From: Cardinalis cardinalis
Taxonomy: Eukaryota > Chordata > Aves > Passeriformes > Cardinalidae
Direction of reading: 5' to 3'
Length of the DNA stretch: 64,000 bases
Assembly (NCBI GenBank): GCA_014549065.1
Contig: JACDOX010000008.1
Location: forward strand, 1,316,319-1,380,318
A program made the translations under genes and the position numbers. The notes under the pieces were generated by a model, which was not told the origin of the DNA, ran no database searches, and worked only from the letters and a program-made list of their open reading frames with translations. Of the stretch, positions 50,071 to 63,848 are shown piece after piece; position 1 is the stretch's first letter, and each line of letters opens with the position of its first letter.

Positions 50071-53000
50071 GGTCATTGCCCAAGAAACTTAGCTGCAGTT
50101 CTCAGCCAAAGATTTCTAAATTAGAAAGGCTATGGCTGAAATAGTCAGTAAAAGCCTATAAAAATCCCTCCCTTGAGCTTCCACTTGCAGGTAGAATTTA
50201 AGTGACCTAATTAAGCCTGAAAGTGATGCAGTGTCACTTATTTGTCCGCCTGTGTGCTTCCAACAAATGTTTCAAAATGCTGCAATTTTTTTCTGTGGGA
50301 GTCTTAGCTCCATGGTAACCATATCCAGTTTAACTCTTTCAGAATCTGTAGAAAAATCTTATTCAATATAAATTTACTCCAGTCTCCTTTTAACTGTCTT
50401 CCTTTCCTCCCTAAGTTCCCCCAAGTAAGGTTTTGTTAAGTGTGGATGCAATTTATCCTCTGGTGTAGGATGACAATCACTTCAGAATAATTCTTCATTT
50501 TTTCCTCATGAACAAGAAAAGAAATACAGAAAGAGAATTACTTTGTTAGGACAAAGTAATACTAAGATGGTGAGTCAGACTGTAGTCTGACAATTTTCAG
50601 CAACAGTACCATTGCCACATTTGAATTTCAGGATGTGGGAAAAAAATTATTAGGAGTATGGAAATATTCTTGCATATTCTGAATTGATGATGGAATAATT
50701 GTGACCTTTAGAAAAGAAACAGTGCTGTGACAGAGATGCTCTGTAAGTTACATAGGACTGCCCGTTCTCTTTCTTAGCATAAAATAAATTTTGAAGAGAA
50801 AAGGTGACAAATTCTTATGAATCATATTGAAGTAAAAGTCTCACATTCAGAAAGAGTAACATACACTAGAGAATATAGGTTTTCTAATAAGAAATGTATA
50901 AGGGTTTTGCAAGGAGTTCTGCACTCCACCCTAGTACAACAGACATACAGTAACCTCTGTGCATTTGGAGATTATGATGAAGTTTCAAGAATAGTTTTAA
51001 GACAAGAGACTTAGATTGGTATGGTAATTTGTGGAGTGTCCAAGGAGGGGGAAGGTTGGTTGTGAATGCTAACCACTTTCCACAAAGTAATGGTGCTCAT
51101 TTTAAACCACAGTGACCTATCAGAAGCCATACCACTGATTTGACTGCTTCTGAAATAATTTGATTTTAAACCTAATGACATATGTTTTCGTGGATTTCAG
51201 TTATTTGCAGTCAGCTGTCTGTGTATAGCCAGGGAGAGAAAGTTCTGTCTCATGTTGAAGTCTGATGTCTGGCACATACTGAATGTATATTTTATTGTTT
51301 TCTTTCTATATATCTGTTCTCTCCTAAGCAGAAATCAAGTATTGGCAGTCTAAGAGGACATTAAATTAATCTCATATTAGTCCTTCTGGTTGCACTTCCA
51401 TTTGACTTTCACTTTGTTATTACTTATTACTATAATGCCGTATTGAAATCCTGGCAACTTGCCTGGGACCCTCACATTTATTTCTGTTGAAATAAACTCT
51501 ATGCTGCTCTCCTGAGGGGAGTCACAATAGATGGTATATTTTTTTGTTGCATTTGTTATTCAGAATTATTTTTTTCTTGTTAGTCAAAGNTATAGCTATG
51601 AAAAACTGGCGCAGCTTGAAAACTGCAACAATTTGTTATAGCTGAAATTGCTTTGCTGTTTGCTTGCATCTCCAGTCTTTAATGGTACTACATGGAGTAC
51701 TCTAGATACTGCATCTTTAAAATATGTCCCACTTCTGGTTACCTGGGTCTTACTAAGCACACAAATATTATTTCTTTGAATTGTTGGTTGTCTTTGTCTC
51801 CTGTTACAAAGAACATATTCAGAGAGCATGAATTGCCTTCCTAGTTGAAACTCTAAGTTAGGAAAATGTAGTATCCAGTGCTTTCTAGAACTGAGGCATC
51901 AACCATTTGCTAGTGAAATGAAATTGATTACATGTCCTACCAGACAAGCTCCACAAACAGATGGGCAGAATAGGAGTCTCCACCCTTCTGTTTGTCAGAA
52001 ATAGCACATTTGAGGAAAGTTACGGTTGCAGTACCAGGATCAGGGATGTATACATGTATTTAACAGTTAAAATGTTAATACAATGTATATTACACTCTCT
52101 GTGGCCATCGATGACCAAAAAAGTGCAGGTTAATTTCACAGAAATGAGCCATGCTTCTGTTTTTTCAGGATCTTGCTTTGTTAAATTAAGTAAAAAATTT
52201 TTGTGCTAAATACTCCAAGTATGCTTTCCTTTCTGAAATTATGATGTACGTATTTGAATTAGATTTTTAAATTTCCTTTATGTTTTTAGTATTAGCTTTT
52301 GCTAAGCAGATCTCATTGGCTAAAAAATGAACATAATCAGAAATTGCTTCTCTGCCACTGTGATTAATCTTTATCCAGGCTTTTAACAGTGTGAGAAATT
52401 CATGTCTTAATGTGTGTGCAAACAGGTAACTTTTACTCCTGAGTGGGTAAAACAGCTTTTGTGAATATTTTCAGGTATACAAGGAGGAAACTGGGACCAG
52501 CAGTTTTATTACCTCCCTTTTTTGCAATACTAAAAAGTTGACTTGTTCTTTGTATCNCCAAATTTGATATCTATTACACTGGCATAGTAGAATTAATGAT
52601 AATTGAACATGTGATTTATTGCAGTATTTTTAAGTTTGCTGAGCAAAGAATTTTATTTAAAGAGGAGGGAAGAAAACTAGAACATGAAGTCTTCTGAGTA
52701 TTAATTTTGGAATTGCCTTTAAAAAACCCAAAACATCTTTAAGAGATTCAGCCTAAGTAAGATAGTTTTGAGATTGGTTTTTTAAGTAATTGAAGCACAA
52801 AGTTTATATTCAATTTAGCTGCATTTCTCTTTCTCCTATATCAGACAACACATAATCCACAATAGATTTGCAAATCATATCACTTCCTGTCTCTAATTCA
52901 CTGATTTCCTAATTTAGAACAGAAAATTCAGTTCACTTATCCATATGTATTTTGTCAGTTGTATTTTTTTGTTGACAGNGTTGATGCTGTTTGGATTTTG

Positions 53001-55140
53001 GTTTTATTTGTAATTACATCAAAGATTTATAATCTTAGAACATTTGATTATGTTTGTTGTGCTTGAATCTCAGACTACTGATGGTCTTAATTCAAAAATT
53101 CAGTCTTTCACATCTGTCTTGTAAATAGCTCTTATGACATTAATCAAATTTTATGTGCTAAGATTTAATATAATGCAAACATTATCATTATCTTTTTTAT
53201 TAAATTCACCACCTTGAATATTTATTATCAGTTTATTTATTTATTTATCTGTGTTTTTTCCAAAATTTTCGGTGAAAGCCAAGAGGAGACTGACATCTGA
53301 AATATATTACCTGGAAGACAGGAAGCAGAAATGAGAACATTAGCATGCTTGACCAATTCCAATACAGAAAAGAGATTTAGTAATACAGAACATTGACTAA
53401 AGTAATATACTTACTCAGACAAAAGCACTGGCACTAAAATATGAGATTAGCACTGAAACTGTGGAGACACACATAGTTATGTGCATTTGGTACAAAAAGC
53501 AGAAAAGTGCCCATCAAGCCACTGAATTTGTGCTCTTAGGCAAATAAAAGAAATCTAAGTAAAATGTATTGTGAAATCTCTGCAAGAGAGACAAAGAGAA
53601 ACGGGAGCTTGTAGGAACAAGAGAGGCAGGAATATCTTCAAATGCAAAGCAGTACNGACCTCTATCATTGCCAAGTTTTTTTCATCATATTGACAACAGC
53701 CGGTTCAGTTCTGTGGTGCTAAGGTTTAAATGTTTAATAAAAACTCTTAGGGGAAGCACTTATTTCAGGAGATGGGATTTTTTTAAATTCTCAGTATATG
53801 TTATCCAGTGCAGAGTGAAATCTATATTGGGACAAACTGTTTTATACTTTTTTTTAAAATTAAGATTAACCAGAAGGCTATTCCGTGAAGGCTGCTGATG
53901 TCATGAATGACTGCTTGCTCTGAATGTGCTAAGGTTTGTGGAATATAAGTTTTTTCCCAGATCTGAGGTTTAGAATAGACTTATGTGAAAAAAATTAGTT
54001 GTGAATGTTTACCTTAAAAATCATAAAACGCTCACACATGTAGCATACTGGAATTGTAGATTGTACTTTTACTAATGGTGTAGTCTCCCTGAAGAATGCT
54101 TCACTAAAAATATATTAAGGTATTTTAAGTACCTTCAGGCTTAGAAACCTAAATGCCAGCTTTTCATTATGTCCTAAATGATTTCCAGCTAATGCAATAC
54201 ATTTAAAAATAAGTGCTATTTTAGAAATTTGAGTCAATTATTTCTATAAATGNCATATAATCACCATGAGATTATAGTGCTAGCTGTAGCAGATGACTCT
54301 GTAGTTACTTAAATATTTTGTCTTTTGTCATTGAAGAGTGTTATTCCTTTAATATAAAATTAGTTTTATTTGGAGTTATTAAATAATTCTCAAATTATTA
54401 TATTCAGAAAATTTTCTCCTACAAATCCTCTGGCATGCACTAGAACCATCAAAGACTTTTTAATACTTAATTTCAAACCAGTGACAAAAGAATCATGTGA
54501 AAAGACATCTGATGTCCCAACCACCATGAGACAGGATCGGAAAGTTAAGGAGTCTCTGTTAGAGAGTTACATCAGGCTTGCATTACAAGATTAGTTCTTA
54601 TCTTTCCAACATTCACATCTCTGCTTTGTTTATGTTGATTTTACATATAAATCCATGTGCAACCTTCCTAGAACTTACACAAATATTTATTGCCTGTGTT
54701 ACTATGTAAACCTTTTCGAATTGTTCTGTATATAAAACATAGCTTCTCTAATTTACTCAGTAAAAGCTGCAAAGCTTTGGCACCTGTTTTATGATAACAC
54801 TTATTTTCTGCAGGAGAAGAACTTTTTTTTTAAGTTTTACCATATAAATTACTATATAATTTGGAGCTTCATGCACAAAACTACTGCTTTCTCAGCTTCC
54901 TTCTGATTTCTCATATAAAAACTATTGCTAATAAAAATTAGTTTTATATGAAAATAATGTAGCAGTGTATTGGCTAGGGATATACCAGGTATTCTTGCAG
55001 TATAACCAGAAATGCTTAGAGGTTTTCTCTATATATGCTGCACAAGAGTTCCACTACAGGCAGGGAAAAGGCTCAGTTTTGCACCACATGACAACCATCA
55101 AGCCTGTGATTGGTTTCACTATGAGTCAGCAGAACTTGTC

Positions 55141-55200
55141 CTTCATCATATGATGAAGATATTTGATGTCATGTCATCACACACCATCGTGTGTCATAGT
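55141..55200. repeat. Palindrome cluster
   Basis: CTTCATCATATGATGAAG (55141-55158) is a perfect 18-base palindrome. Within the next 40 bases lie GATGTCATGTCATC and the small hairpin ACACAC-CATC-GTGTGT. Unassigned; the sequence just to the left (55050-55140) is slightly GC-raised. Confidence 0.8.
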
Positions 55201-55512
55201 GTCTCAACTCCGTTGTTGAGAAAATATTAAGAACTAGGAAATTACAATGTAACGGCCTCTTTAAAGTATTCCTAATTACTTTTGGCATCTAAAAATCAAC
55301 TCTGCTTTTTTTGGAGAACTGGATTGATAATTTATTTTTTTTGTTGTTTGTTATTATGCCAGTGCAGGCTATTAGTACACTTGTGTATAATCTGAAGTGT
55401 ATTATAATACTATGTATAGCAAACTCCCTCATTTATAGTTTAAATTAATATTTAATGAGCCTATTCATAAAAAGCAGAAAACACTAATACCTTATCAGAT
55501 ATTCAGAGAATT

Positions 55513-56280
55513 GTGGAATACTCTGATTGGAAGGGACCCAAAAGGACCACCAAAGTCCAGCTCCTCACCTTGGACATGACACCAGAATCACACCATGTGC
55601 CTGAGAGCATTGATGAAACATTTCTTGAACTCCGTCAGGCTGGTGCTGTGATCACTTCCCTGGGGAGCCTATTCCGGTGCCCAAATACCGTCTGGGTGAA
55701 GAACATTTCCCTAATATCAAATGTAAATGTCCCCTGACACAGTTTCAGGCTACTCCCTTGGGTCCTGTCGCTGGGCACCAGAGAGAAGAGATCAGTGCCT
55801 GCCCCTCCACTTCCCCTTGTGAGGAAGCTGTAAGTGCAGTGAGCTCTCCCCTTAGTCTGCTTTTCTCCAGGCTGAACAGACCAAGTGACCTCAGCCATTC
55901 CCCTTACAGTTGTCCCTCCAGATCTTTCACCATCTTTGTTGCCCCCCTTAGGACACTCTCTAACACTTTACATCTTTGTTATACTGTGGCTCTCAGAACT
56001 GCCCCCAGCACTGGAGGTGAGGCCGCCCCAGCTCAGAGCAGAGGGACAATCCCCTCCCTTGGCTGTGATGCTGAGCCTGATGCCCCCCAGGACACAGGTG
56101 GCCCTCCTGGCTGCCAGGGCACTGCTACCTCTGTTCAGCTTGCCACAGACCAGGACCCCAGGTCACTTTCTGTGGTACTGCTCTCCAACCTCTCATCCCC
56201 CAGGCTACATCCATAGCCAGGGTTGCCCTGTTCCAGCTCAGAATTCAGCACCTGCCCTTGTCAAGCTTCATACACCTGAC
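55513..56280 (-). mobile_element. CR1 LINE, 3' part, GC-rich copy
   Basis: The + strand shows the reversed CR1 landmarks TGATTGGAAGGGACC, TTCTCCAGGCTGAACAGACC, CTCAGAACTGCCCCCAGCAC, GATGCCCCCCAGGACACAGG and CCTGTTCCAGCTCAGAATTC. About 770 bases in minus orientation. It is more GC-rich and keeps longer open + strand frames (up to 179 codons), but these are antisense readings without protein similarity. A different CR1 subfamily from the 48.6 kb copy is likely, as the upstream half differs. Confidence 0.9.
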
Positions 56281-59200
56281 TATTATGCAGCCCCGTATGT
56301 GAGCTCTACTCCTCACTCTCTAACGGGATTTGAGAAAAAAAGTAACCTATATTTTGGGGTTTTAAATCAGATTGTTCAATAATCTGATCTGATGCTTTTG
56401 AGACACAGTTTTTATACTACTCCTATAACAGTTTTCTTTCATATATAAGTAGTTATTTCAGTTGGCAAAATACTGCACATGGTACTCTGGAAGAATTTTG
56501 TTTTCAGTGGACAAGATATTAGGAAGGGATAGTACTTATCTTACTTCTGTAATTAATGTGCAGTATCTCACAAATAGAACCTTTCCTAGGCTTAATATTT
56601 CACATATTAAGAAAATAAAGCAACCTATGTGGCTTCTGGTATAGCTGCTGTGAGTACTTATTTTTTTCTGAAGTACTTAGACTCAATTATTTGTATGCTG
56701 GAAATGCATGGAGTGAAACAGCTTAGTGATACAAGCCCTTCAAATTTAATTGAACCCTGGGCTTGTGCTATATATTTACTGAAATAACTGCTTACAAACT
56801 TTTTTAAAAAATCTCATTGTGCTTTGCTGGCTGTCAGGTTCTGTTACCTGATTTTCTGCTTCTATTTTATTTCTGACAAATTCAGATGGAATTTCACATT
56901 TTTCTTCAATTCTCTTTAGATTAATTTAGAAAAAATTAGAATCACAGTATTGAGGTAGAATTCTCAATCTGAACACCTTGATAAAGAAGGAGAGGGTAAA
57001 AAGTTCCAGTGTGGCAAATGACTTGATGAAGGAGATAGATATGTAGCTTTTGAGTTTAAAAAAAGGTGCTGCTCTTTTGCAAATACATCATATTTACCCA
57101 TTTGAATTTCCCACGCAAAATAAGAGATAAAAGAGATGAGAGAGGTGGAAACAAAGACCCTGCTAAGCATTAGAGGGCTGTATAATAAGGTAGAAGAGGG
57201 TACAGTGGCAGAGAAGTAGAGAAAACTGGAACATTTTGTCCCTTTTGATATTTGGGCTGGAGAAGGGGGCAGAAAAGGAGGGGTGAAAATCCCCATTACA
57301 GACATTCTTTCTCAGTGGTGACCATGACACAGGCTGTTTTGGCTTAGATATATGTTTTATGCTGTGGAGGTCTTTTGTTGGTGTCTGCCTCTCAAACAGA
57401 TGTTCTCAGACTCCTGTAGACAAGCTGATACCAACTAGTGGGAGACAAGTCTCTAACCTGCTATATTTCTACATTTTGCTGGTCCTGAGAANCCGTGATC
57501 AAACACGTATCGTTAACATATGTGAAGTGAGGTCTGAATGGAATATATATGATGGCATTCCTTGAGGAACAGACCTAATATAGAGGTATTTCTGTTTTGA
57601 TCACAAATAAGAAACAGATTAATTGAATTGACAGAGCCCTGTTAGAACCTTCCTGGTATAGAACATAGTAATATTTTTTTTCAGTAGACTCCATTTAGTA
57701 ACAGACCAACATTTCTTCATGCTTAAAAAAGTAAATAGGTCTATCGTATATTAAATATTGCACATTTGTTTATATGCTGCACTGTGTCTGGCTGGGATAT
57801 TTGACAACTCTCAAACCACAAAACTGGCACTGATTTAAAGTTTAGATTGGCTTCTTTCCTTGTATTCTTTTTTAAAAAATGGTTTACGGTAGTGTTTTTT
57901 TTAGCTGGGTATGAAATTTTCATGCAAGATGTGTCTGCATCAAGAAAGGGAGTTTACATTTTAAAAACAGTATCTGGGCATTTGGCATGCCCATACATAT
58001 CAGAAGTAGCCAGAACTCTTCTTCAACTGAAATAGACACTTTGGATGTGGAATGGAGAAGGCAGATAGAATACACAAACAGAGAGAAGAGGTTATAAGAC
58101 TGGTGTGCTAAATGAAGAGCGAAGAAAATCAATATATGACAAAGGCTGGTGAGAAATGATGCAAGGAATGGACATGAGGGATGTGCAAAATTGAAAAAGA
58201 GGAACTGGGCTAGGTAGGTTCAACTTTTGGAAAGTTCTTTTGGAATCTTCATGTCTAAGTAAACCTGTGGGGAGCATTTTTAATTCACTAAGATTTTGCG
58301 GATTCTGTATGGAAATTCTTTCAGGTGGGGTCCAGTGAATCTTCAGGGGCACCTTTTGAATTCCCATTAAAATAAAGACCAGTAAAAAATTATTAGTATA
58401 GACTTAAAGTTGATGTTCTGGGAACTTTGCAGCTAGTGATGCAATCTTTTGAAAGAGGTAAAAATGACCGAAGTCTGTAGTGATACATAGAACTTTATCT
58501 AGAAATAGAAGGATCCTCCAGGAGTGTTATTGTCCACATAAGCATATTTTCCTTTAGTGGACATGGGTCAAAATACAGCAAGAAAATGGTTATGTAGGAG
58601 CCTCAGATGTCTTTGAACCCTGTACTAATGCATACAGATTAGATACAGAAGATGCAGAAGCAAGATTGTAGAATTGAGGCTTTTACTAACTTTGGGTGTA
58701 GTAGGTTGTAGGTTTCCTATTATTCTAACCAGTTTTAGTTTGAACTAAAAATATCTGCTCTGTTAAAGATGGAGGAGAGAGTGTGAGACACTTAAATGTG
58801 GCAGAGAGCCTTTTTAAACTGTGACAACAGTACAAAACACCTGATAGTTAACATTCTCATACCTGCCTTTCCCCTAGTATATAACTCTTCTCAAACCTCA
58901 GCATTTAACCTTTTTAGGATACTAAAACAATTGTTCTGAAAAGAGGTCTGAAATATTTGTATGTGGAAAAATATTGAAATAGCTTTTTCATTCTTGTTAT
59001 AATTAAAATAATGTCACCATTCTCATCTGAACATTTTAAGAAAGGATAATGAGTGGCGCCTTTGCCGTGTAATTGCCTTTTCTGGAGTATGAGAGTATGT
59101 AATTTGTTTACAGTATGTGTAAAAATCCTATGTTATCTGACTATATTAGTAAACAATAGATGGCCATGAAGTATGAAATCTTCCTCACTGTAAAATGTGG

Positions 59201-62200
59201 TTCCATAGGTAACAATATATCAAAAGTATTTAATAATGATTATCAGATAAAGCTTTAAGTCCCCTTTTTTGAGTTCTCCGATAGAACTCCAGAGAAGTAA
59301 TTTTTGAGGATGATCAGNATCTTCAGAATCTTTTTGGAACAAAAGTGCAGAAACATGTTTCTAATATATTTCATTCACTTAATAGTCAAAAGGGTCTGTA
59401 TTCTAATCAGGGGTTTCTTGATTTTAACATTCAGCCTGGTATATTTATTATGCATTTTTCTGCTATGTTTATGATTCAATTATTTGGCTCTTATCTCTGT
59501 GAAGGAAATGTTATTCCTAGCAATTAACTCAGGCTTATCCTTAGGGTTTTATCATAACAACTACACTCGAGAGATGTCATGCTGCTGAAGGTGACTGAAG
59601 ATACTATGTAGCCTGCTTTCCCTTTCATTGGTAGCTTTTTCTCACTTGAAATGTACCAGCTGATAGCATGAACAGTCAGCATTCAGTAAAAATCTGATAA
59701 GTGAAAAGGCTCTTTGTTATTGTATGCTCAGTGAAAGCATGCTTAAGCACTGTATGCTTGCATGATACAACCTGCCTTTCTTAAGCACCCTGATGGAAGG
59801 TGTGTGCCTGAGGGCTACACTGCCCTGAGCATGCCTGTAACTTTCTTAGCACAATTAATTATGTTGCTGCTACCATTTAAAGAGAACATATCTTTGCACG
59901 CTCATTTAGTTACTAAGCAGTCAAGGAAGGGTGGAAGTTTTTCTACACTTGTTATCCTACTGTTCTCTATTTCTGCTTAAAAATCTTGTCGGAGGAGAAA
60001 GAGATGTCCCAAAAGATCTCCAACAGACAGCCAGTTTTAACCACCATGCATACAGATATACATGTAAAATTTGATTAGAATTTGGATGATGACAAATAGG
60101 TTCAATTCCATCCTTTTATTGTGGCTCTATGACAGTTTCTCGCAGATGTTGACAAATATTTTGTAAGGCAGAGTGCATTATTGACTACAGAGAATGAAGG
60201 ATAATAGAAGGGTAATGGGGCTTGCTGACATATCAAATAATTTCTACCTGATTAATATCACAGTAATAACTTCTGTGCTGTTGCATAATTTTGGAGTGTG
60301 TATGGGGTTTGGGTTTTTTGTGGTTTTGGTTTTCTTTTTTAGCATTTTAATGCACATTCATTGTTGTGTCACAGTTTTAATTTTGGCTGCCGATAATGAA
60401 TTCATGTTAGATTGAAATATCAATGTTAACCAACTAACAGGACATTCTGAACCTGGTTCAAGATCAATTCAGAGCCCCCTGGTCCCAAAATAATTTGAAG
60501 TAAAATATTTAACTGATCTCATCCTCAGATCAAAAAGTACTTTAGAAATTTCACTGTATGAACAGAACTTTACACAAAACCTTAAGTGTTTTCTGTCCAG
60601 AAGATTTCCCACCCATTCCCCAAATAACAGGAGTAGAAATTATCATGGCTCTCACTTTTCCCACAAATAGGCTAGAGGCAGGAAATTAAGATCCAGGTTC
60701 AGATTTTCAGGAGCTTTATGTAGGGGATCCAAGTTAAGTGGACCTCAAAAATAGTGTTCAGGCAAAAATCTGTCTTTGCTTCCTAATGTTTGTATCTGAC
60801 ACATACAGTGTGGACCATCAAGCCGTCATTTTTTACAGTTGAATGAGTGAAATCAAGTCCAGTAGAGAGTTTTTTTATGTAATATCTTAATTTTCAAAAG
60901 ATGGATATGACTGTTCAATGAGTGATAGTTTTCTAAAAGTTTCTCATGACTTCCAGGTCAAACCACTTATAATTTTTAGACAAAAGCTACCAAGANGACA
61001 GTGTCAGAAAACATGTCAGTAGTAACTGCTGGAACATTTCTTTATTATCTTACTTAAGAACTCAAATTCCCGTGCCTTACTGCCAATGAAAAAAAGTAGT
61101 ATGCTAATTTCATTTTGAGATAGTGGGATATTTTAAATTTATGAATAAATTGGCCTATATTGTTTATTTAATCTTGAATGAGCATCTAAAAAACTCAAAA
61201 AACTCCATGATTGCAAAAATGTGATGGTGGTAATGTCTAGGCTAGGGTGGGAATGGTAGAACTTATAGCAGAATGTGGATGTACAGATCTTATTTAAAAA
61301 AAAAGCCACAACAAAAAAGTAAAAAATCTGATAAACTAACTTTAAAGAGCTATGCTTTGGACTTCATCCTAATGATTACTGAACTTTTACAGAAATTACA
61401 GGCATTCTTTTCTACTGTGTTCTGTGATACAGTTGATAATAATCTTCATCATCCTGGTTTTTTTATGGATCCAAGGTGATAATTAGAGGCTATGTTTACA
61501 GGGAGACGATAAAAACTTTGTAGCAGAGACAGAATATTTATGAATCCAGGATAAGCTACAGAGGAAACAAGTACTAGATTTTACAGGAGCTGATGCCAGG
61601 TGCATTAGTTCAAAGAAATTTTTCTCTATGCTAATGTTTCACAACTGTGTCTTCATTATTTAAGACCTGCACTAATTGCTCTAGTCATTTATTTCCAAGG
61701 TTTTGGTCTTGTCTGGACACAACTATGCAAAATCTCATCCATTCTCTAACTTCAGACACATGCTTTGTTACTGAATTAATTTTTAATTGATCTCTTAAAA
61801 TTATTCTATCAAAATCTGAACATGTAATTATCTTTCTATATTTTGTTTTAAAGTCTCTGTTTTTCTTGTGTAACTCACGATGAAGAGAAGGTCTTGCAGA
61901 TGCGCTCTAAATCTCTGTCTATCTCACTGATACTTCTGTTTGAAGTATGAGTGGAATTGATGTAACTTAGATCATTGATTGACCCAGTGGTAATAAAAAT
62001 AGAATGAGAGGTTTTGCTGGATATACTTTGCAGGTTTAGATTAACACAAAGTAAGAAGTTTTGTGTGAAGAAAAATGTGGTTCTAGATTTGGGAAAAAAA
62101 AAAGAAATAAAGTCACAGAATACTTGAATATTCATAACTCTTGTAATTTTCTTTCCCCAGATGAGTTTTGTAGACATGAAAATTTTGAAATAATGGATGT

Positions 62201-63129
62201 CAGACAGTAATTTCTGTGGCAGAAACTCACAGTGGGAATATAACAGTTTCCCTGTAAGACAGTTTGAAGTGGTGATAGATTTTGTAACTTTGTAATTTCC
62301 TTTTTCTTCATATGTCAAGAGAGAGATGAATCCAACTTAGCATATGTGCAAGCATAAAATCGGTCTCAGTATTCATGATAAGAAAATCTAATTCAGCTCT
62401 TAGTGATAACTAAGAATTCATGGAAGAAGGCAGTATGAATTTTGAAAGTCCAAGCACACAATAACTTGTAAACTTGAGGAAGAAAATTTGTTATTCTGCA
62501 AGAGTGTATGCATTTGAAACAGGATATCAGAAATACAAATTTTTTTATTTGCTTGCTTACATCTGTGTGCTGTATTTTCATTGATAATCAGTTGAACCAG
62601 ATGTTTATGATGGTGTAGCATAAAAAAACCTACAAGTGTTCTATACATCTTGGGACGTATGCTAACCTAACATATTATGNAGACTTTACCTTTTTCTGCT
62701 GTATGAAGTGCTCAGTGAGCAGTGCACTTGTTGCTGGTTTTGAAGTTACAAAGTTCAAGCATTTTATAGGTTCTTGCATATAATTTCCTTGCACAAGCAG
62801 CACTAAAATCTTTGCTGAATGTTATTCCTTTTATTCTTAAAACAAGGTGTAAGTGGAGAAGAAAGGATAAGGTGGGGGGGATTGCTAGATGAACAAAACC
62901 ATACCGAGATACAAACGTAGTAGACACAGGGAAATGGAGACAACAGCAAAGACCTGAGCTCTTCAGCTGTTAATTGACGGCCCATAAAGAACACACAAGC
63001 AGCATTTGAAGAAGGCACATCTGGACTTTGTAACTGATAAGACACCAAATATGAAGGTTTTTAAAATATTTGAAGGTGATCTGTAAGTCTGCAAAATTTA
63101 GGAAGAGCTGTTTAGTGGAAGGGGAGTGG

Positions 63130-63720
63130 GGAAGAGTAAAGTCATACTAAGGGATTGACAGGTGGAGCTATAAAAACGCTGATTTTGCATAACAGTGCTG
63201 TAAGGAGTGATGCTAGCCACTGGGGAACCTAGAATTTGGAGCTAGCAACTGGAATCAGACCTCAAATGAAGCTCTGCTTGTATGTGGTGCCAGCAGCTGG
63301 AGCAAATAAGAGCATCTTCATCAGTGACTCTGAGCTCTGTCGATCTTAGAAGGATTGACAATTACTGAGTGAACTGGGGTGAGTGAATTTGAGGCAGGAA
63401 CTGGAATCAGACTTTGGGTGAAGGAACAAACATTTTCTGTACCAGCATCCAGAGGAAGCAGGAGTTTCAGCATCAACTGCTGCAGAAGGACCTTGGGTCA
63501 TCGGTCCTAGGTGCAAGCTGTAGGGGTCTGGGTGAAATGAAGTGAGGGCCTTAGTGTGAATAGCTGGCATGAAACTACAGTTCATAGGGCCCATGTGCCT
63601 AAGCACCAACTGCTGGGGGTGACACTGGAGTCAACATTTTCCCCTCACCTGGAGCGTGAGGGCCATGTGTGTGTAATTTGCGAAGCAAACATCAAGGTGG
63701 TAAGTAAGAGGCCCTAGTAT
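63130..63720 (+). mobile_element. LTR-like block near the right edge
   Basis: A TATA-like GAGCTATAAAAACGC (core 63169-63176) is followed by several hundred bases of mixed composition containing AACTGGAATCAGAC twice, 152 bases apart (63247 and 63399), with loosely similar sequence after each, and a weaker third echo near 63625. Promoter layout and composition suggest an avian LTR with an internal repeat. The family was not recognised and the borders are approximate. Confidence 0.4.
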
Positions 63721-63848
63721 TAGGCAGAGGACCTAAGCAGATAATTGAGGAAACTGAAAATTTTTGTGTGCTTGTGAGTCTAGAGAGCTTCACTAACAAA
63801 CTTCAATCCTGATCTTGAAAATAATTTTTTTTTCCTATTTTGGGATAG

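Noticed and set aside
55677..56382. Overlapping + strand frames of 179 and 165 codons
   Set aside because: They lie antisense in a GC-rich CR1 copy; the CR1 landmarks on the minus strand explain the sequence, and the frames show no protein family.
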